A DNA stretch of 64,000 bases from Candidatus Rifleibacteriota bacterium. GTDB taxonomy: Bacteria; Muiribacteriota; Ozemobacteria; Ozemobacterales; Ozemobacteraceae. The position numbers were made by a program, and so were the translations under genes. Below are positions 8,109-17,141 of this stretch, in pieces; position 1 is the stretch's first letter, and each line of letters starts with the position of its first letter. The stretch covers positions 32,245 to 96,244 of the forward strand of contig JAAYVD010000120.1 of the NCBI GenBank assembly GCA_012517355.1, in the 5' to 3' direction. The notes under the pieces are model-generated. The model was not told where the DNA came from and did not search any database. It saw only the letters and a list, made by a program, of their open reading frames with translations.

Positions 8109-10424
8109 TCATTCGCCGGTGCCGGTGCCCCCGGCACTGTCGCCGCTTCCCGACTGGCCGGCCGCCGCCCCGTCGGCCGGCGCACCGGCAGCCGGCGCTC
8201 CGGCAGCGGGCGCATCCGCGGCCGGCGTGTCCGGACCGGTCGGGGGCGCCGTTGGCCCGGAACCGGCATCAGGATCGTGAGCGGGAGCGGGAGCGGGTTG
8301 CCGGGCCGTCGCCGGCTCCCGCTCCAGGATGATCCACTGCTTGGTCAGGTTCGACATCTCCTGCAGGCAATGGCGGAAATGCTGGTAGGTCTCGTCGGGC
8401 GGAAAAACCTTGCGATGGACGGCATACCGGTCGGCGAACTGCAGGGTCGTGCCGTTCTGCGACAGCGACGAGTGGTAGGACAGGCAGCCGCAGTCCCAGG
8501 CGTAGTCGCGGCTCCAGGGCACCCACCGGAACCCCGTGGGCACCTCGACCAGCACCGTGTTGACGTTCTCCTCGGTCGCCCAGTATTCCATCGGCCAGGT
8601 GCGGCTGGCCAGGCTGGCCGAGCTGGCGTCGTAGTTCACCCACAGGTTCTTGAACGCCAGCAGGTGATCGGCCGCCCGGATCGCGGCGTCGGGGATCCGG
8701 TAGCGCAGCGTCAGCACCGCCGGCGCCTGCATGTCGTCCAGGTCGGACAGCGAGAACCCCAGCATCTCGGCCTTCGGATGCACCCGCTTGACCGTCTTCT
8801 GCGCGAAGTTCACCTTCTCCTGTGCCTTGGCTGCCCGCAGCGTCCGCAGCGAGGACTCCGCCGGCCCGCGCGGCCGCCGGATCTCGGTCACCTCGAGGCT
8901 GCCGTCCTCGCCCAGCCGGGCGAAGATTGACCGCCAGACCTGGTTGTTCGCCGGCCCGCCCTCCGGCAGCGTCTCGCCGGTGAACGTCCCGTCGCGCAGG
9001 AAGATCGCCCGCGACCCCTGGAAGCCGGTCGGCAGATGGCCGAACGGCAGGTAGTCGGAGTCGAGGGTCGTGTAGAACGGCCTCCCGTCGAGTTCGACGC
9101 GCAGCACCCCGTAGGCCGCCTGGCCCAGGTTGGGGCTTTCGATGCGGATCTCGTCGGCCCCCCAGTAGCTCACGAAGCCGATCTGCGACGGCACCCCCAG
9201 CTTCGCCAGCGCGCAGTGCATCAGGTGCACCCGCGCCAGGTTGCTGCCGTACCGCTTCTGCAACGCGATGTCCACCGGCAGCGGCTCCACGCCGCCCATG
9301 TCGAAGACCGACAGTGGCAGCATCCGGATCTTCTTCAGGATCGCCTCGTAGACGAGCCGGGTCTTCTCCGCCGCCGTGCCGCCGGCCGCCGCCCCCGTCT
9401 CCTTGAGAAACCCGTCGAGCTTCGCCGGCGTGGGCGCCGCCTTGGCCAGGGCCGCCGCGAATTCCGCGCCGATCGCCTTCCAGTCGCTGCGCGGGTAGGT
9501 CCACACGCGCGGGAACACCCGGCTGGTCGAGGGCATGTTCTGCTCGGGAATGTACCCCTTGGGGTCGCGGAAGGTCCAGGTCAGCACCTTCCGCTTCGTC
9601 GCCGGATCCCGGCCTTCCCTCAACACGGGCAGGTTGGGCGTGTCCCAGTGCAGGTTCTCGACCACCATGTCCATCGTCTCGGGGAAGCTGACCACGCACT
9701 CCTCGTGCAGCACCGGCTCGCGTTCGCCGAACGCGGTGTCGACGAGGTAGGGGAACAGGGCGGTCGGGGGTTTCGTGGTGATGCGCATGGCCACGTCGAC
9801 CACCGACCCGATGTCGACCTTCTTCAGCGCGAACTTCACCTTCCGCTGCCGGTCGTATTCCGGCGTCGAGGAGTAGATCGCCTCCTCCGAGAGGGCGTCG
9901 TCGGTCAGGTGGTAGACATGCCCGTCGGGGGCGTAGGTGTGCGCGAACACCAGTTCGAACGCCTCGCGGTCGGCCTGGAAATACCGCTCCATGTTGGCCA
10001 CCTCGAGGCCCGGCTCCTTGAAGATGCGCAGGATGACGCGCCGGTCGTAGACCACCGACCCGTCGGGCTGCCAGGCGAAGGTGCGGTTGCGGTAGAGCGT
10101 CACGAAGTCGGAGTCGGGGAACTGCTCGGCCTCCGGCAGTCTCTTCATGACCGCCACGGCGATGGGGTCGGTGAGGTCGGCGACGCGCGCGTGCTCGTCG
10201 CCTGGACGCACCTTCGAGATCAACAGGTGAGAGACCTCCGAGGCGGGGTGCGACAGTTCCCTGCCGCCGATCTCCGTGAACCCGATGCGGCCGTTCTCGA
10301 TGCTCTTCAGCGTGCCGACGTGCTCCTCGCCGGCGTTCAGATACAGGATGTCGGCGCCCGCGGGGACCGACGCGGCGACCAGGAGGGAAAGGCAGACCAG
10401 CAGCGTGGTGAGGGTCCGGTTCAT
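8109..10424 (-). CDS. Exported DUF3857/transglutaminase-like protein (copy 2)
   Basis: A 771-residue protein with a clear signal peptide (LLVCLSLLVAASVPAGA). The DUF3857-like region follows (GSVVYDRRVILRIF, VYHLTDDALSEEAIY). A transglutaminase-like core sits in the middle, with the usual Cys replaced or not obvious (KRYGSNLARVHLMHCALAKLG keeps a Cys). The C-terminus ends in an AAGAPAAGAP-type tail of about 50 residues. The ATG has GGAGG 7 bases upstream and overlaps the stop of the gene before it (ATGA). The paired arrangement with a second DUF3857 gene suggests two related periplasmic proteins acting together, of unknown substrate. Confidence 0.75.
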   Translation of the reverse strand: MNRTLTTLLVCLSLLVAASVPAGADILYLNAGEEHVGTLKSIENGRIGFTEIGGRELSHPASEVSHLLISKVRPGDEHARVADLTDPIAVAVMKRLPEAEQFPDSDFVTLYRNRTFAWQPDGSVVYDRRVILRIFKEPGLEVANMERYFQADREAFELVFAHTYAPDGHVYHLTDDALSEEAIYSSTPEYDRQRKVKFALKKVDIGSVVDVAMRITTKPPTALFPYLVDTAFGEREPVLHEECVVSFPETMDMVVENLHWDTPNLPVLREGRDPATKRKVLTWTFRDPKGYIPEQNMPSTSRVFPRVWTYPRSDWKAIGAEFAAALAKAAPTPAKLDGFLKETGAAAGGTAAEKTRLVYEAILKKIRMLPLSVFDMGGVEPLPVDIALQKRYGSNLARVHLMHCALAKLGVPSQIGFVSYWGADEIRIESPNLGQAAYGVLRVELDGRPFYTTLDSDYLPFGHLPTGFQGSRAIFLRDGTFTGETLPEGGPANNQVWRSIFARLGEDGSLEVTEIRRPRGPAESSLRTLRAAKAQEKVNFAQKTVKRVHPKAEMLGFSLSDLDDMQAPAVLTLRYRIPDAAIRAADHLLAFKNLWVNYDASSASLASRTWPMEYWATEENVNTVLVEVPTGFRWVPWSRDYAWDCGCLSYHSSLSQNGTTLQFADRYAVHRKVFPPDETYQHFRHCLQEMSNLTKQWIILEREPATARQPAPAPAHDPDAGSGPTAPPTGPDTPAADAPAAGAPAAGAPADGAAAGQSGSGDSAGGTGTGE

Positions 10425-12595
10425 CGGGAGGCCTCCTTTCCCTCGACCTGTTCGAGGAAGATGCGTTCCTCGGTCGAGCGGGCGATGCGTTCGAGCGCTT
10501 CCTTGTACAACCCGTAATCCTTGACCGGGATCACCCGCTGCGGGAAGGCCAGGGTGCGGTGGATCTCGATCTGGTCGGCCTTCTGGTCGTAGGTGACCTC
10601 GAACTCGACGTAGGCGTTCTTCACCCGCAGCGGCTGCGGCAGGTATTTCACTGCGAACCCCTTGGGCAGGTTGATGACGATCGTCTCGACCCGCTTCTTG
10701 CTGGTGGTGTAGACGATGTCGTAGGTGCGCTTCGCCAGGCTGACCTCGCCGAACCGCATCCGGAAGAAGGGGATCTCGAACACGAGGTAGGAGCCGGACC
10801 GCGGCGTGAAGCGGTTCAGCGTGTAGGCCGAGTGGATGGTGAACGGCCCCGAGAAGTCGAGCGGGTCGGAATGGGAGGCGATCTCCAGTTGGTAGTCGGG
10901 GGTCAGGCCGGCCACCGATTCCCGCACCTCGCGGAGGTATTCCTCGGGCTTCAGGTTGCGGATCGAGTAACGGGAGTTGGCCTCGTTGGTTCCATTCTGC
11001 TTCGAGACGTAGTCGACCTTCACGGTGCCGTCGGCGCTCAGCGTCAGCGTGCGGGTCATTTCGGTCAGGTTGTCCTCGGGCGGCGGGAGCGGGATCGAGG
11101 CGATCTCCTCGCGCAACGGGTTGTCGATCGTCGTGTCGTGGTCGTCGTCGCGGAAGTAGGGGTAGCGGTAGTCGGTCGCCGTCGAGTCGAGGTAGAAGAC
11201 CCGCCCGTCGAGCCGCACCTGGGTGATGCAGTGGTTGGCGTCGAAGATCGGCAGGTCACGGATCGCCCGCCCCGCGTTGTTCGTGCGGATGCCCACCGGG
11301 TAGGCCTCGACCCCGATGTGCTTGAGCATCGTCGCCAGGAGCATGCCTTTGTCGGTGCAGTCGCCGTACTTGTTCTTCAGCGTCTCCTCGGCGGGATGTC
11401 CCACCTGGTTGCTGGCCAGGTTCCCCTTGATCGAGATGTAGCGGATCTCCTTCTGGCAGAACAGGTACAGCCGCGCGATCTTCTCGTGCACGTCGCGCGC
11501 GCCCTCGATCAGCTGGTCGACCTTCGCCTTCACGGCGTCGGTCAGCGTGAACCGCTTTTCGAACATGGGCTTCATGCGGTCGAAGAAATACTTCCAGTCC
11601 TTCTGCAGGCAGAACACCACCGCCGGCAGCACGTCGCGCATCGGGGGCATGTACGGCTCCTCGATGATCGGCGGCATGTCGGTGAAGGTCCAGGTGTAGA
11701 CCGTCTGGCCGTCCTCCTGCGTGATGACCGGCTTCGCCTTGTCGGGCGGGCAGTTGGGGGCCAGGTGGTACAGCGGCTTGTCGGACGGCATGCGCACGCG
11801 CAGGATCGAGTCGCCCACCGGTTCCCCGCCCTGGAAGAAGAAGTAGCTCTGGAAGAAGTTGCGGTCGAACGGGTTGTAGGTCTCGGTCTCGTAGCTGTAG
11901 TCGATGACCGCCCCCACCGTCACGCCGGGGATCGTGAACGACAGTTCCTGGTTCTGGTCGAAGAACACCCCGCCCGACTCACCCTTGGAGACCTGGATCT
12001 GGTCGGGTTGGAGCGTGTGCAGCACCCCGTCGGGGTCGAGGCATCGCGCGTGCAGCACCCGCACCCGTTCGCGGTTGGGGTCGAGCCCGATCGTCAGGTC
12101 GCCCTGCCCGAGCGCTTCGTCCTTGGCGATGTAGACCACGCCGCGGTACTTCGACACGTTGGTGCCGTCCGCCCGGTAGGTGTACTCGCCCTCGTCGAGC
12201 AGCAGGATCGAGTTGCAGTCGGGGAACCGCTCGAGCATCCGCTCGGCCCGTTCCTTCCAGGCCTGCATGTCGGCTGCCCCCGTGGCCATGGCGGCCTGCC
12301 CCGCCTGCCGGGCGGTGAAGCTGATGTCGCGCAGCTCCCCACGCCCGATCTGCCGGGTCGTCGTGCCCACCCGCACCGTGCCGGTCGCGCCCGCGAACGA
12401 GAAGTCGTCGACGTTCACCACCGTGCCGTCGGTCAACGTCAGCCGCGCGGCCTGCCCCGCCGCCCCCGCCGTCGTGCCCACGGCCGGTGCCGGAGCCGTT
12501 TCCGCCGCCGTTTCCGCGGCCGGGATCACCATCGCGCCCAGGACCGCCAAGACCACCGCAGCCCTGCTCCACCATCCAGTCCATCGATCCAACAA
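10421..12595 (-). CDS. Exported DUF3857/transglutaminase domain protein (copy 1)
   Basis: A 724-residue exported protein with an N-terminal hydrophobic signal (AAVVLAVLGAMVIPAAETA), a DUF3857 beta-domain (YTYRADGTNVSKYRGVVYIA through ISYEXE-like VIDYSYETETYNPF) and a transglutaminase-like papain-fold domain. The catalytic triad is visible: Cys in KNKYGDCTDKGMLLATML, His in FDANHCITQVRLDG and Asp in FYLDSTATDYRYPYF. The TTG start at 12595 is chosen for its ideal ribosome site (GGGAGG, 5 bases away). Upstream in-frame sequence runs into family B repeat and is not expected to be coding. It overlaps the next gene by ATGA. Confidence 0.82.
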   Translation of the reverse strand: MLDRWTGWWSRAAVVLAVLGAMVIPAAETAAETAPAPAVGTTAGAAGQAARLTLTDGTVVNVDDFSFAGATGTVRVGTTTRQIGRGELRDISFTARQAGQAAMATGAADMQAWKERAERMLERFPDCNSILLLDEGEYTYRADGTNVSKYRGVVYIAKDEALGQGDLTIGLDPNRERVRVLHARCLDPDGVLHTLQPDQIQVSKGESGGVFFDQNQELSFTIPGVTVGAVIDYSYETETYNPFDRNFFQSYFFFQGGEPVGDSILRVRMPSDKPLYHLAPNCPPDKAKPVITQEDGQTVYTWTFTDMPPIIEEPYMPPMRDVLPAVVFCLQKDWKYFFDRMKPMFEKRFTLTDAVKAKVDQLIEGARDVHEKIARLYLFCQKEIRYISIKGNLASNQVGHPAEETLKNKYGDCTDKGMLLATMLKHIGVEAYPVGIRTNNAGRAIRDLPIFDANHCITQVRLDGRVFYLDSTATDYRYPYFRDDDHDTTIDNPLREEIASIPLPPPEDNLTEMTRTLTLSADGTVKVDYVSKQNGTNEANSRYSIRNLKPEEYLREVRESVAGLTPDYQLEIASHSDPLDFSGPFTIHSAYTLNRFTPRSGSYLVFEIPFFRMRFGEVSLAKRTYDIVYTTSKKRVETIVINLPKGFAVKYLPQPLRVKNAYVEFEVTYDQKADQIEIHRTLAFPQRVIPVKDYGLYKEALERIARSTEERIFLEQVEGKEASR

Positions 12596-12663
12596 GGGAA
12601 CCTCCCAGGGTGTAGGGATGGTCAGATTATAAAGAAAATCGCGGCGCTGCCATAGCCCTAATT

Positions 12664-12818
12664 TTCGACCGTCCGGTCCTGGGCTGACGGACCGCGAAGC
12701 GGAGCTTCCGCGAGGTGAACGCGTCAGCATTCACCTCGCCAGCAGAAAGGGTCCAGGGCCATCGGCCCTGGTGGGGTGAAGGGCAAAGCCCCTTCGGCAA
12801 GCCTTTATGCGGAGCATT
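12664..12818 (-). repeat. Family B element, inverted copy
   Basis: A full-length copy on the - strand relative to those at 34153 and 55734. It has the GAAGGGGCTTTGCCCTTC-type hairpin, the CCAGGGCCGATGGCCCTGG hairpin, the long stem at 12710-12739 (GCGAGGTGAATGC, loop TGAC, GCGTTCACCTCGC on the - strand) and the GGACCGCGAAGC region. The copy ends diverge slightly (CGACCG where others have CTACCG). It lies between two - strand genes. Confidence 0.85.
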
Positions 12819-12881
12819 GCCCATTTTTCCGATGGCGTGGCCGGGGTCCGCCTGCCGGGTGTCGTCCAGGGGTGAGCCGGG

Positions 12882-13655
12882 CTACTGCCCCTCGGCCGGT
12901 TTGATGTTGTAGCCGAGCAGGACGCCGCGGAGGCCGATGAACTGGAACTTGGTCATCCCTTCGGCCGGGCCATGGTCGGTGTCGAGGCGGAAGAAGATCC
13001 GCAGGTCCTGCGTGTCCTCGGTCTCCTCGAACTTTTCGGTCTGGAAGGTCATGGCCTTGCAGGTCCCGAAATTGGTCGTGATCTCCTCGACCTGCTTGTT
13101 GAAGTCGACCTGGGAAACCTTGTCCTGGAGCTGGCTGCCGAGCATGCCCCAGGCGGCGTCGGCTTCCTTGCGGAAGAAACGCGCCCAGAACTCCTTCGCC
13201 TTCTCCCGGTAGAATTCGGTGCCGTCCGGGCCGGTGAACCAGGCCTTCGGCATCTGGGGCGATTCCACCGTGAACTTGACGATCTGGTCGTCCACGTAGT
13301 TGAGCTCGACCTGGGCGGTGCCCTTCTCGAACTCCGCCTCGCCCTTGCTCTCGTAGAGCTTCATGCCGTTCTCGACCTTGCTGCTGGTCGAGAACCCGTT
13401 CAACTTCAAGCCCTTGAAGGCCCCCAGGTTCTTGTTGAACGCCTTCTGCCACGCCCGCAGGATGGGCGGGTCGATCACCTTCCGCAGCTCCGGGTGCATG
13501 AGGGCCATGACCGGCGCGGGATCGTCGGTGGCAAAAGCCTGGAAGAACTTCTCCTGGGTTGCCGAGCCCGACGAGAACCCGATGTACACCCCCACGGCGA
13601 TCAGCACCGCGAAGATCACCGCCACCACGCATCCGATCTTGACCAGCTTGCCCAT
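12882..13655 (-). CDS. Membrane-anchored protein of unknown function
   Basis: A 257-residue protein with an N-terminal anchor (GKLVKIGCVVAVIFAVLIAVGVYI). An alpha+beta domain follows with no recognised motif (KFFQAFATDDPAPVMALM, HPELRKVIDPPILRAWQKAF, later EFWARFFRKEADAAWGMLGS). The region resembles DUF4019/NTF2-like or DUF3887-type domains in style (short helical pair then beta-strands), but this is weak. The ATG at 13655 has GGAGG 5 bases upstream; the longer open frame upstream lacks support. It faces the dehydrogenase gene divergently. Confidence 0.7.
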   Translation of the reverse strand: MGKLVKIGCVVAVIFAVLIAVGVYIGFSSGSATQEKFFQAFATDDPAPVMALMHPELRKVIDPPILRAWQKAFNKNLGAFKGLKLNGFSTSSKVENGMKLYESKGEAEFEKGTAQVELNYVDDQIVKFTVESPQMPKAWFTGPDGTEFYREKAKEFWARFFRKEADAAWGMLGSQLQDKVSQVDFNKQVEEITTNFGTCKAMTFQTEKFEETEDTQDLRIFFRLDTDHGPAEGMTKFQFIGLRGVLLGYNIKPAEGQ

Positions 13656-13806
13656 GAATCCTCCCTGGCGGGATGCCCCCGCCGGCCGGCATTTTCCCGG
13701 TATCACTGTATCACACCCGCCAGGCGGCCACGTGCAACCGCCGGCAGGGTCTGCTACCATACCGGTGAGGACAGGTTCCCGAAGCGAAACCAGGGGAGGA
13801 AATGCC

Positions 13807-14754
13807 GTGCGCGCCCTCGTGTTCACCGACCGGTTGCGGTTCGACCCGGCCGCCGCCGCCCCGCCCTGTCCCCCGGGCGAGGCGCTGCTTCGGGTGCGGA
13901 TGGCCGGCATCTGCCGCACGGACCAGGAGATCACCCGCGGCTACATGGGCTTCCGGGGCATCCCGGGCCACGAATTCGTCGGGACCGTGGAAGCCTGCCC
14001 CGACCATGCATGGGTCGGCAAGCGCGTCACCGCCGAGATCAACGCGGCCTGCGGCGTCTGCGACCTGTGCCGGCGCGGCCTGGGGCGTCACTGCCCGGCC
14101 CGCACCACCCTGGGCATCCTCGGCCGCCAGGGCGCCTTCGCCGAGCAGTGCTGCATGCCGGTGGCCTGCCTGCACGAGGTGCCGCCCGACCTGACCGACG
14201 AAGAGGCGGTGTTCATCGAGCCGGTGGCGGCCGCCCACGAGATCCTCGAGCAGGTGGCCATTCCCGAAGGGGCGGCCTGTGCGGTACTCGGCGACGGCAA
14301 GCTCGGCATCCTGTGCGCCTGGACCCTGAGCCGGGTGGCGGGGAACGTCCTCCTGGTCGGCCGCCACCCCGCCAAGCTGCAGAAGGCGCGCTGGGAAGGG
14401 GTGGCCACGGCCCTCGAGCCCCCCGCCAACGACTCCATGGACCTGGTGGTCGAGGCCACCGGCACGGGAACCGGCCTGATGCAGGCGATCGCCCTCACCC
14501 GGCCGCGCGGCACGCTCGTGCTGAAATCGACCGTCGTGTCGCAGGGGGAGCTGAACCTGTCCGCCGCCGTGGTCAAGGAACTGACGATCGTCGGCTCGCG
14601 CTGCGGGCCCTTCGGCCGCGCCATCAAGGCCATGCGGGCCTACCGGTTCCCGGTCGCCCGGCTGATCGATGCCGTCTTCCCCCTCGAACAGGGCGAGGAG
14701 GCCTTCGCCCGCGCCGGGGCCCGCGGCGCCCTCAAGATCCTGCTGCGGATGTAA
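13807..14754 (+). CDS. Zinc-dependent alcohol dehydrogenase family protein (MDR)
   Basis: A 315-residue medium-chain dehydrogenase. The catalytic-zinc part shows GICRTDQEI with GHEFVGTV. The structural-zinc loop is CGVCDLCRRGLGRHC. The Rossmann segment is CAVLGDGKLGILCAW (a GxGxxG variant, GDGKLG), followed by LLVGRHPAKL. It is shorter than most family members (about 340-350). The GTG start sits 8 bases after GGAGG. The substrate is not evident. The opposite gene starts about 150 bases away, so the intergenic region must hold both promoters. Confidence 0.85.
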   Translation: MRALVFTDRLRFDPAAAAPPCPPGEALLRVRMAGICRTDQEITRGYMGFRGIPGHEFVGTVEACPDHAWVGKRVTAEINAACGVCDLCRRGLGRHCPARTTLGILGRQGAFAEQCCMPVACLHEVPPDLTDEEAVFIEPVAAAHEILEQVAIPEGAACAVLGDGKLGILCAWTLSRVAGNVLLVGRHPAKLQKARWEGVATALEPPANDSMDLVVEATGTGTGLMQAIALTRPRGTLVLKSTVVSQGELNLSAAVVKELTIVGSRCGPFGRAIKAMRAYRFPVARLIDAVFPLEQGEEAFARAGARGALKILLRM

Positions 14755-14853
14755 CCCGGCCGGGGCGCAACCGCCCCTCTGACGTCGCCCCGCTCCCGGA
14801 CTCGGGTCGCCGGATCGGGTTCGCTGCCGTCGTCGCCGCCTGCGCCCCGTTGG

Positions 14854-14921
14854 CGGCCATTTCCCTTTGCCGCCACGGATGGCGGACGAAATGCCCGGGT
14901 CACGTGGTCCCAGGGGCGGCC
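14854..14921 (+). repeat. Partial family A element
   Basis: The core TTTGCCGCCACGGATGGCGG is present, followed by GACGAAATGCCCGGGTCACG and a GGGGCGGCC end. The left outer stem is missing. It lies between the 3' ends of the converging dehydrogenase and metallopeptidase genes. Confidence 0.7.
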
Positions 14922-14958
14922 CCGGCCCGGGGCGGGGCAGGTTGCCTGGCGGTGAGGG

Positions 14959-16920
14959 TCAGCGGGGTGGGGTGGGGGGGGAGCCCGTGGAACGGCCTCT
15001 GCCGGCCGGCGGTTCCGTCGTGCCGAACCGCTCCTGATATCGCCGGAAGACCTCCCCCGCGATCGCCACGACCTGGGCGTCGCCGAGACCGGCGTCGACA
15101 TCCCCGATCTCGACCACCACCGGGCCGCGCGCAATGCGCCAGAACCGGACCCGCCGGGAGGGTCCCCCTGCCGGCCCGACCGCGAAGGACACCAGTCGGG
15201 CCCGGTCGGCCGCGATGCCGGCAACGTCGGTGGCCGTGAAGCCGGTCACCTCCACGTCGGGGCTCTCGTCGAGCCGGGCGAGGTTGCGGCGGGCCATCTC
15301 CTCCTGGGCGGCGAGCAGCGGCGCGGCCGCGGCGGGGCGGTCGAGGACGAACAGCGTCACCCCGTTCCCTTCCGCCGCTCCGGGAGTCTGGACGATGAGC
15401 CCCTGGATGTGCCGGATGGAGGCCAGCACCGACTCCCGCTGGGCCGGGTCCATGCCGGCATAGGTGGCCTGTGCCTGCATGAGCCCGATCTCGACGTTCT
15501 GCACCTGCCACTCGCGGTTGCCGAACCGCCGCTCGAGCCCGTCCAGGACAGGGCCGTAATCCGGGCGCGGGGCCGCTTCCGGGGACCAGGTCTCGGGCCG
15601 CGCGATCATCGACGTGCGGGTGGGCGGCTTCTCGAGCACTTCCCACAGCCGCTCCCGGCCCAGCCGCCGGAACTGGAACTCGATGAACCGCCGCCCACCC
15701 TGGTAGATCTGCTGATACTGGGTTTCGCGGATGCGTCGCACCAGGTCCTGGCCGGGATCCCGCCCCTCGACCACCCCCGCCGACAGCAGCCGGGCGAACT
15801 CCACGGCCTCGCGGCCGAGGCCCAGCGCCGCCGCCACCGCGTCGGTGACGAAGGTGGCATGCCCCTCGATGGTGGCGCTGAACGCGGTCAAAGGCTCCTG
15901 CTGCCGCATGGTCCCGATGGTTTTCTGCAGGCCGAGATACTGGTCATGCAGGGCGTGCGTCAGCTCGTGGGCGATCAGGAGCTTGACCACCGCCGGAGTC
16001 ATCGCTTCGGGGATGCCGGCCGCCTGCATCATGGGTTTCACGTTGCGCGGCAGCAGATAGAGGGTCCGGTCGGCGAACCCGAACTTGCCCAACAGAAACG
16101 GCGCCGCCCCGATCGCCTCGGCCGCGACGAGCCGGCTGATCTCGGCCGGCGACGCCTGCGGCATCAGGTTCCGGTACTGGGGCAGCAGGTCCCGCTCGAG
16201 GGCGGCCGCCACCTCGGCCCGCCCCACGCACCGGACGGCGGGGGGCCGCCGGAACCGCCGCCAGGCCGCCCGCTCGACCAGGGGAACCAGTTCCTTGACC
16301 ACCGCTGCCGCCTCCTCGTCGGTGAAGGCCGGCTCGCCTTCGGGGAACAGGTGGGCGAACAGCTGGGAGGTCCAGACCGGGGTCTTGGCCGCCAGTTCCT
16401 GCGCCAGGACGCGCGCCTTCTGCAGGTCGTCCGGGCCGAGCCGGGAACCCAGGCGGTCCCGCTCGGCGAAGAGCGCCTGGCTGCGCGCCAGGTCGTTGCC
16501 TTCCATGCGGTCGCCCGCCAGGTCGAGGAAGGCCACCGCCTGCACCGGGTCGGAGTTCACCAACTGCAGGGCGAGCACCTCGAGGGCCACCGGGTGTCCA
16601 CGGGAAGCGGCCTTCCCCAGCAACACCATCGCCCGGGCGGTGTCGGTGGCCATGCCGTGGCCCCCCTGCAGACAATACCCCAGCAGGAACTCGCCGTCGG
16701 CATCGCCCTGGTCGCTGGCCCGGCCAAACCACTTCCCCGCCTCGACCGGATCCTGGGCGATCCGCCCCCAGCCGTTCTGGTAGAGCAGCCCTAGCCGCAC
16801 CTGCGCGGTGGCCACCCCGCCTTCGGCCTGTCGGCGCAGGAGGTCGAGGTCCTCGGCCCCGGCCAGCCCCGGCAGGAAGGCGAGAAGGAGCATCAGGACC
16901 AGGGTGTCGGTGGTGCGCAT
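14959..16920 (-). CDS. Exported Sel1-repeat HExxH metallopeptidase
   Basis: A 653-residue exported protein. A signal peptide (TLVLMLLLAFLPGLAGA) is followed by two or three Sel1-like repeats (AQVRLGLLYQNGWGRIAQDP, GEFLLGYCLQGGHGMATDT). The zinc site HELTH has His318, Glu319 and His322. The later TIEGHATFV supplies a likely third ligand, Glu352, so it resembles gluzincin-type proteases. The ATG at 16920 is chosen because the open frame upstream only shadows the neighbouring gene. It is the last gene of a - strand group with the DASS transporter. The substrate is unknown; Sel1 repeats usually bind partner proteins. Confidence 0.8.
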   Translation of the reverse strand: MRTTDTLVLMLLLAFLPGLAGAEDLDLLRRQAEGGVATAQVRLGLLYQNGWGRIAQDPVEAGKWFGRASDQGDADGEFLLGYCLQGGHGMATDTARAMVLLGKAASRGHPVALEVLALQLVNSDPVQAVAFLDLAGDRMEGNDLARSQALFAERDRLGSRLGPDDLQKARVLAQELAAKTPVWTSQLFAHLFPEGEPAFTDEEAAAVVKELVPLVERAAWRRFRRPPAVRCVGRAEVAAALERDLLPQYRNLMPQASPAEISRLVAAEAIGAAPFLLGKFGFADRTLYLLPRNVKPMMQAAGIPEAMTPAVVKLLIAHELTHALHDQYLGLQKTIGTMRQQEPLTAFSATIEGHATFVTDAVAAALGLGREAVEFARLLSAGVVEGRDPGQDLVRRIRETQYQQIYQGGRRFIEFQFRRLGRERLWEVLEKPPTRTSMIARPETWSPEAAPRPDYGPVLDGLERRFGNREWQVQNVEIGLMQAQATYAGMDPAQRESVLASIRHIQGLIVQTPGAAEGNGVTLFVLDRPAAAAPLLAAQEEMARRNLARLDESPDVEVTGFTATDVAGIAADRARLVSFAVGPAGGPSRRVRFWRIARGPVVVEIGDVDAGLGDAQVVAIAGEVFRRYQERFGTTEPPAGRGRSTGSPPTPPR

Positions 16921-17141
16921 GTCGTTCGCCTCTGGCCGGGGACAGAACTTGTGGCCGTTCTCCCGGGCCGACCCAAGTATACCCCAGCCACGCGGAAGGA
17001 CCAACGCCCCCTCGGACCAGGTCCCTTCCCCAGTCTCTCCCGTTCTCCTTCTTGCGTCCCTCTTTCTTCCTTCTCCTACGCCAGCTTCACCCGACCGCTC
17101 TCCCCTTCCCCTCTCAGAGCGGGTTCGAGGCCAGGGAAGCT

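Noticed and set aside
10559..12655. A long + strand frame opposite the DUF3857/transglutaminase gene
   Set aside because: The product is rich in Val/Gly/His/Arg/Asp low-complexity, with no start signal. The - strand has signal peptide, catalytic triad and ribosome site.
12596..12730. Extension of the DUF3857 protein into repeat B
   Set aside because: The extra residues come from repeat DNA; the TTG at 12595 has an ideal ribosome site followed by the signal peptide.
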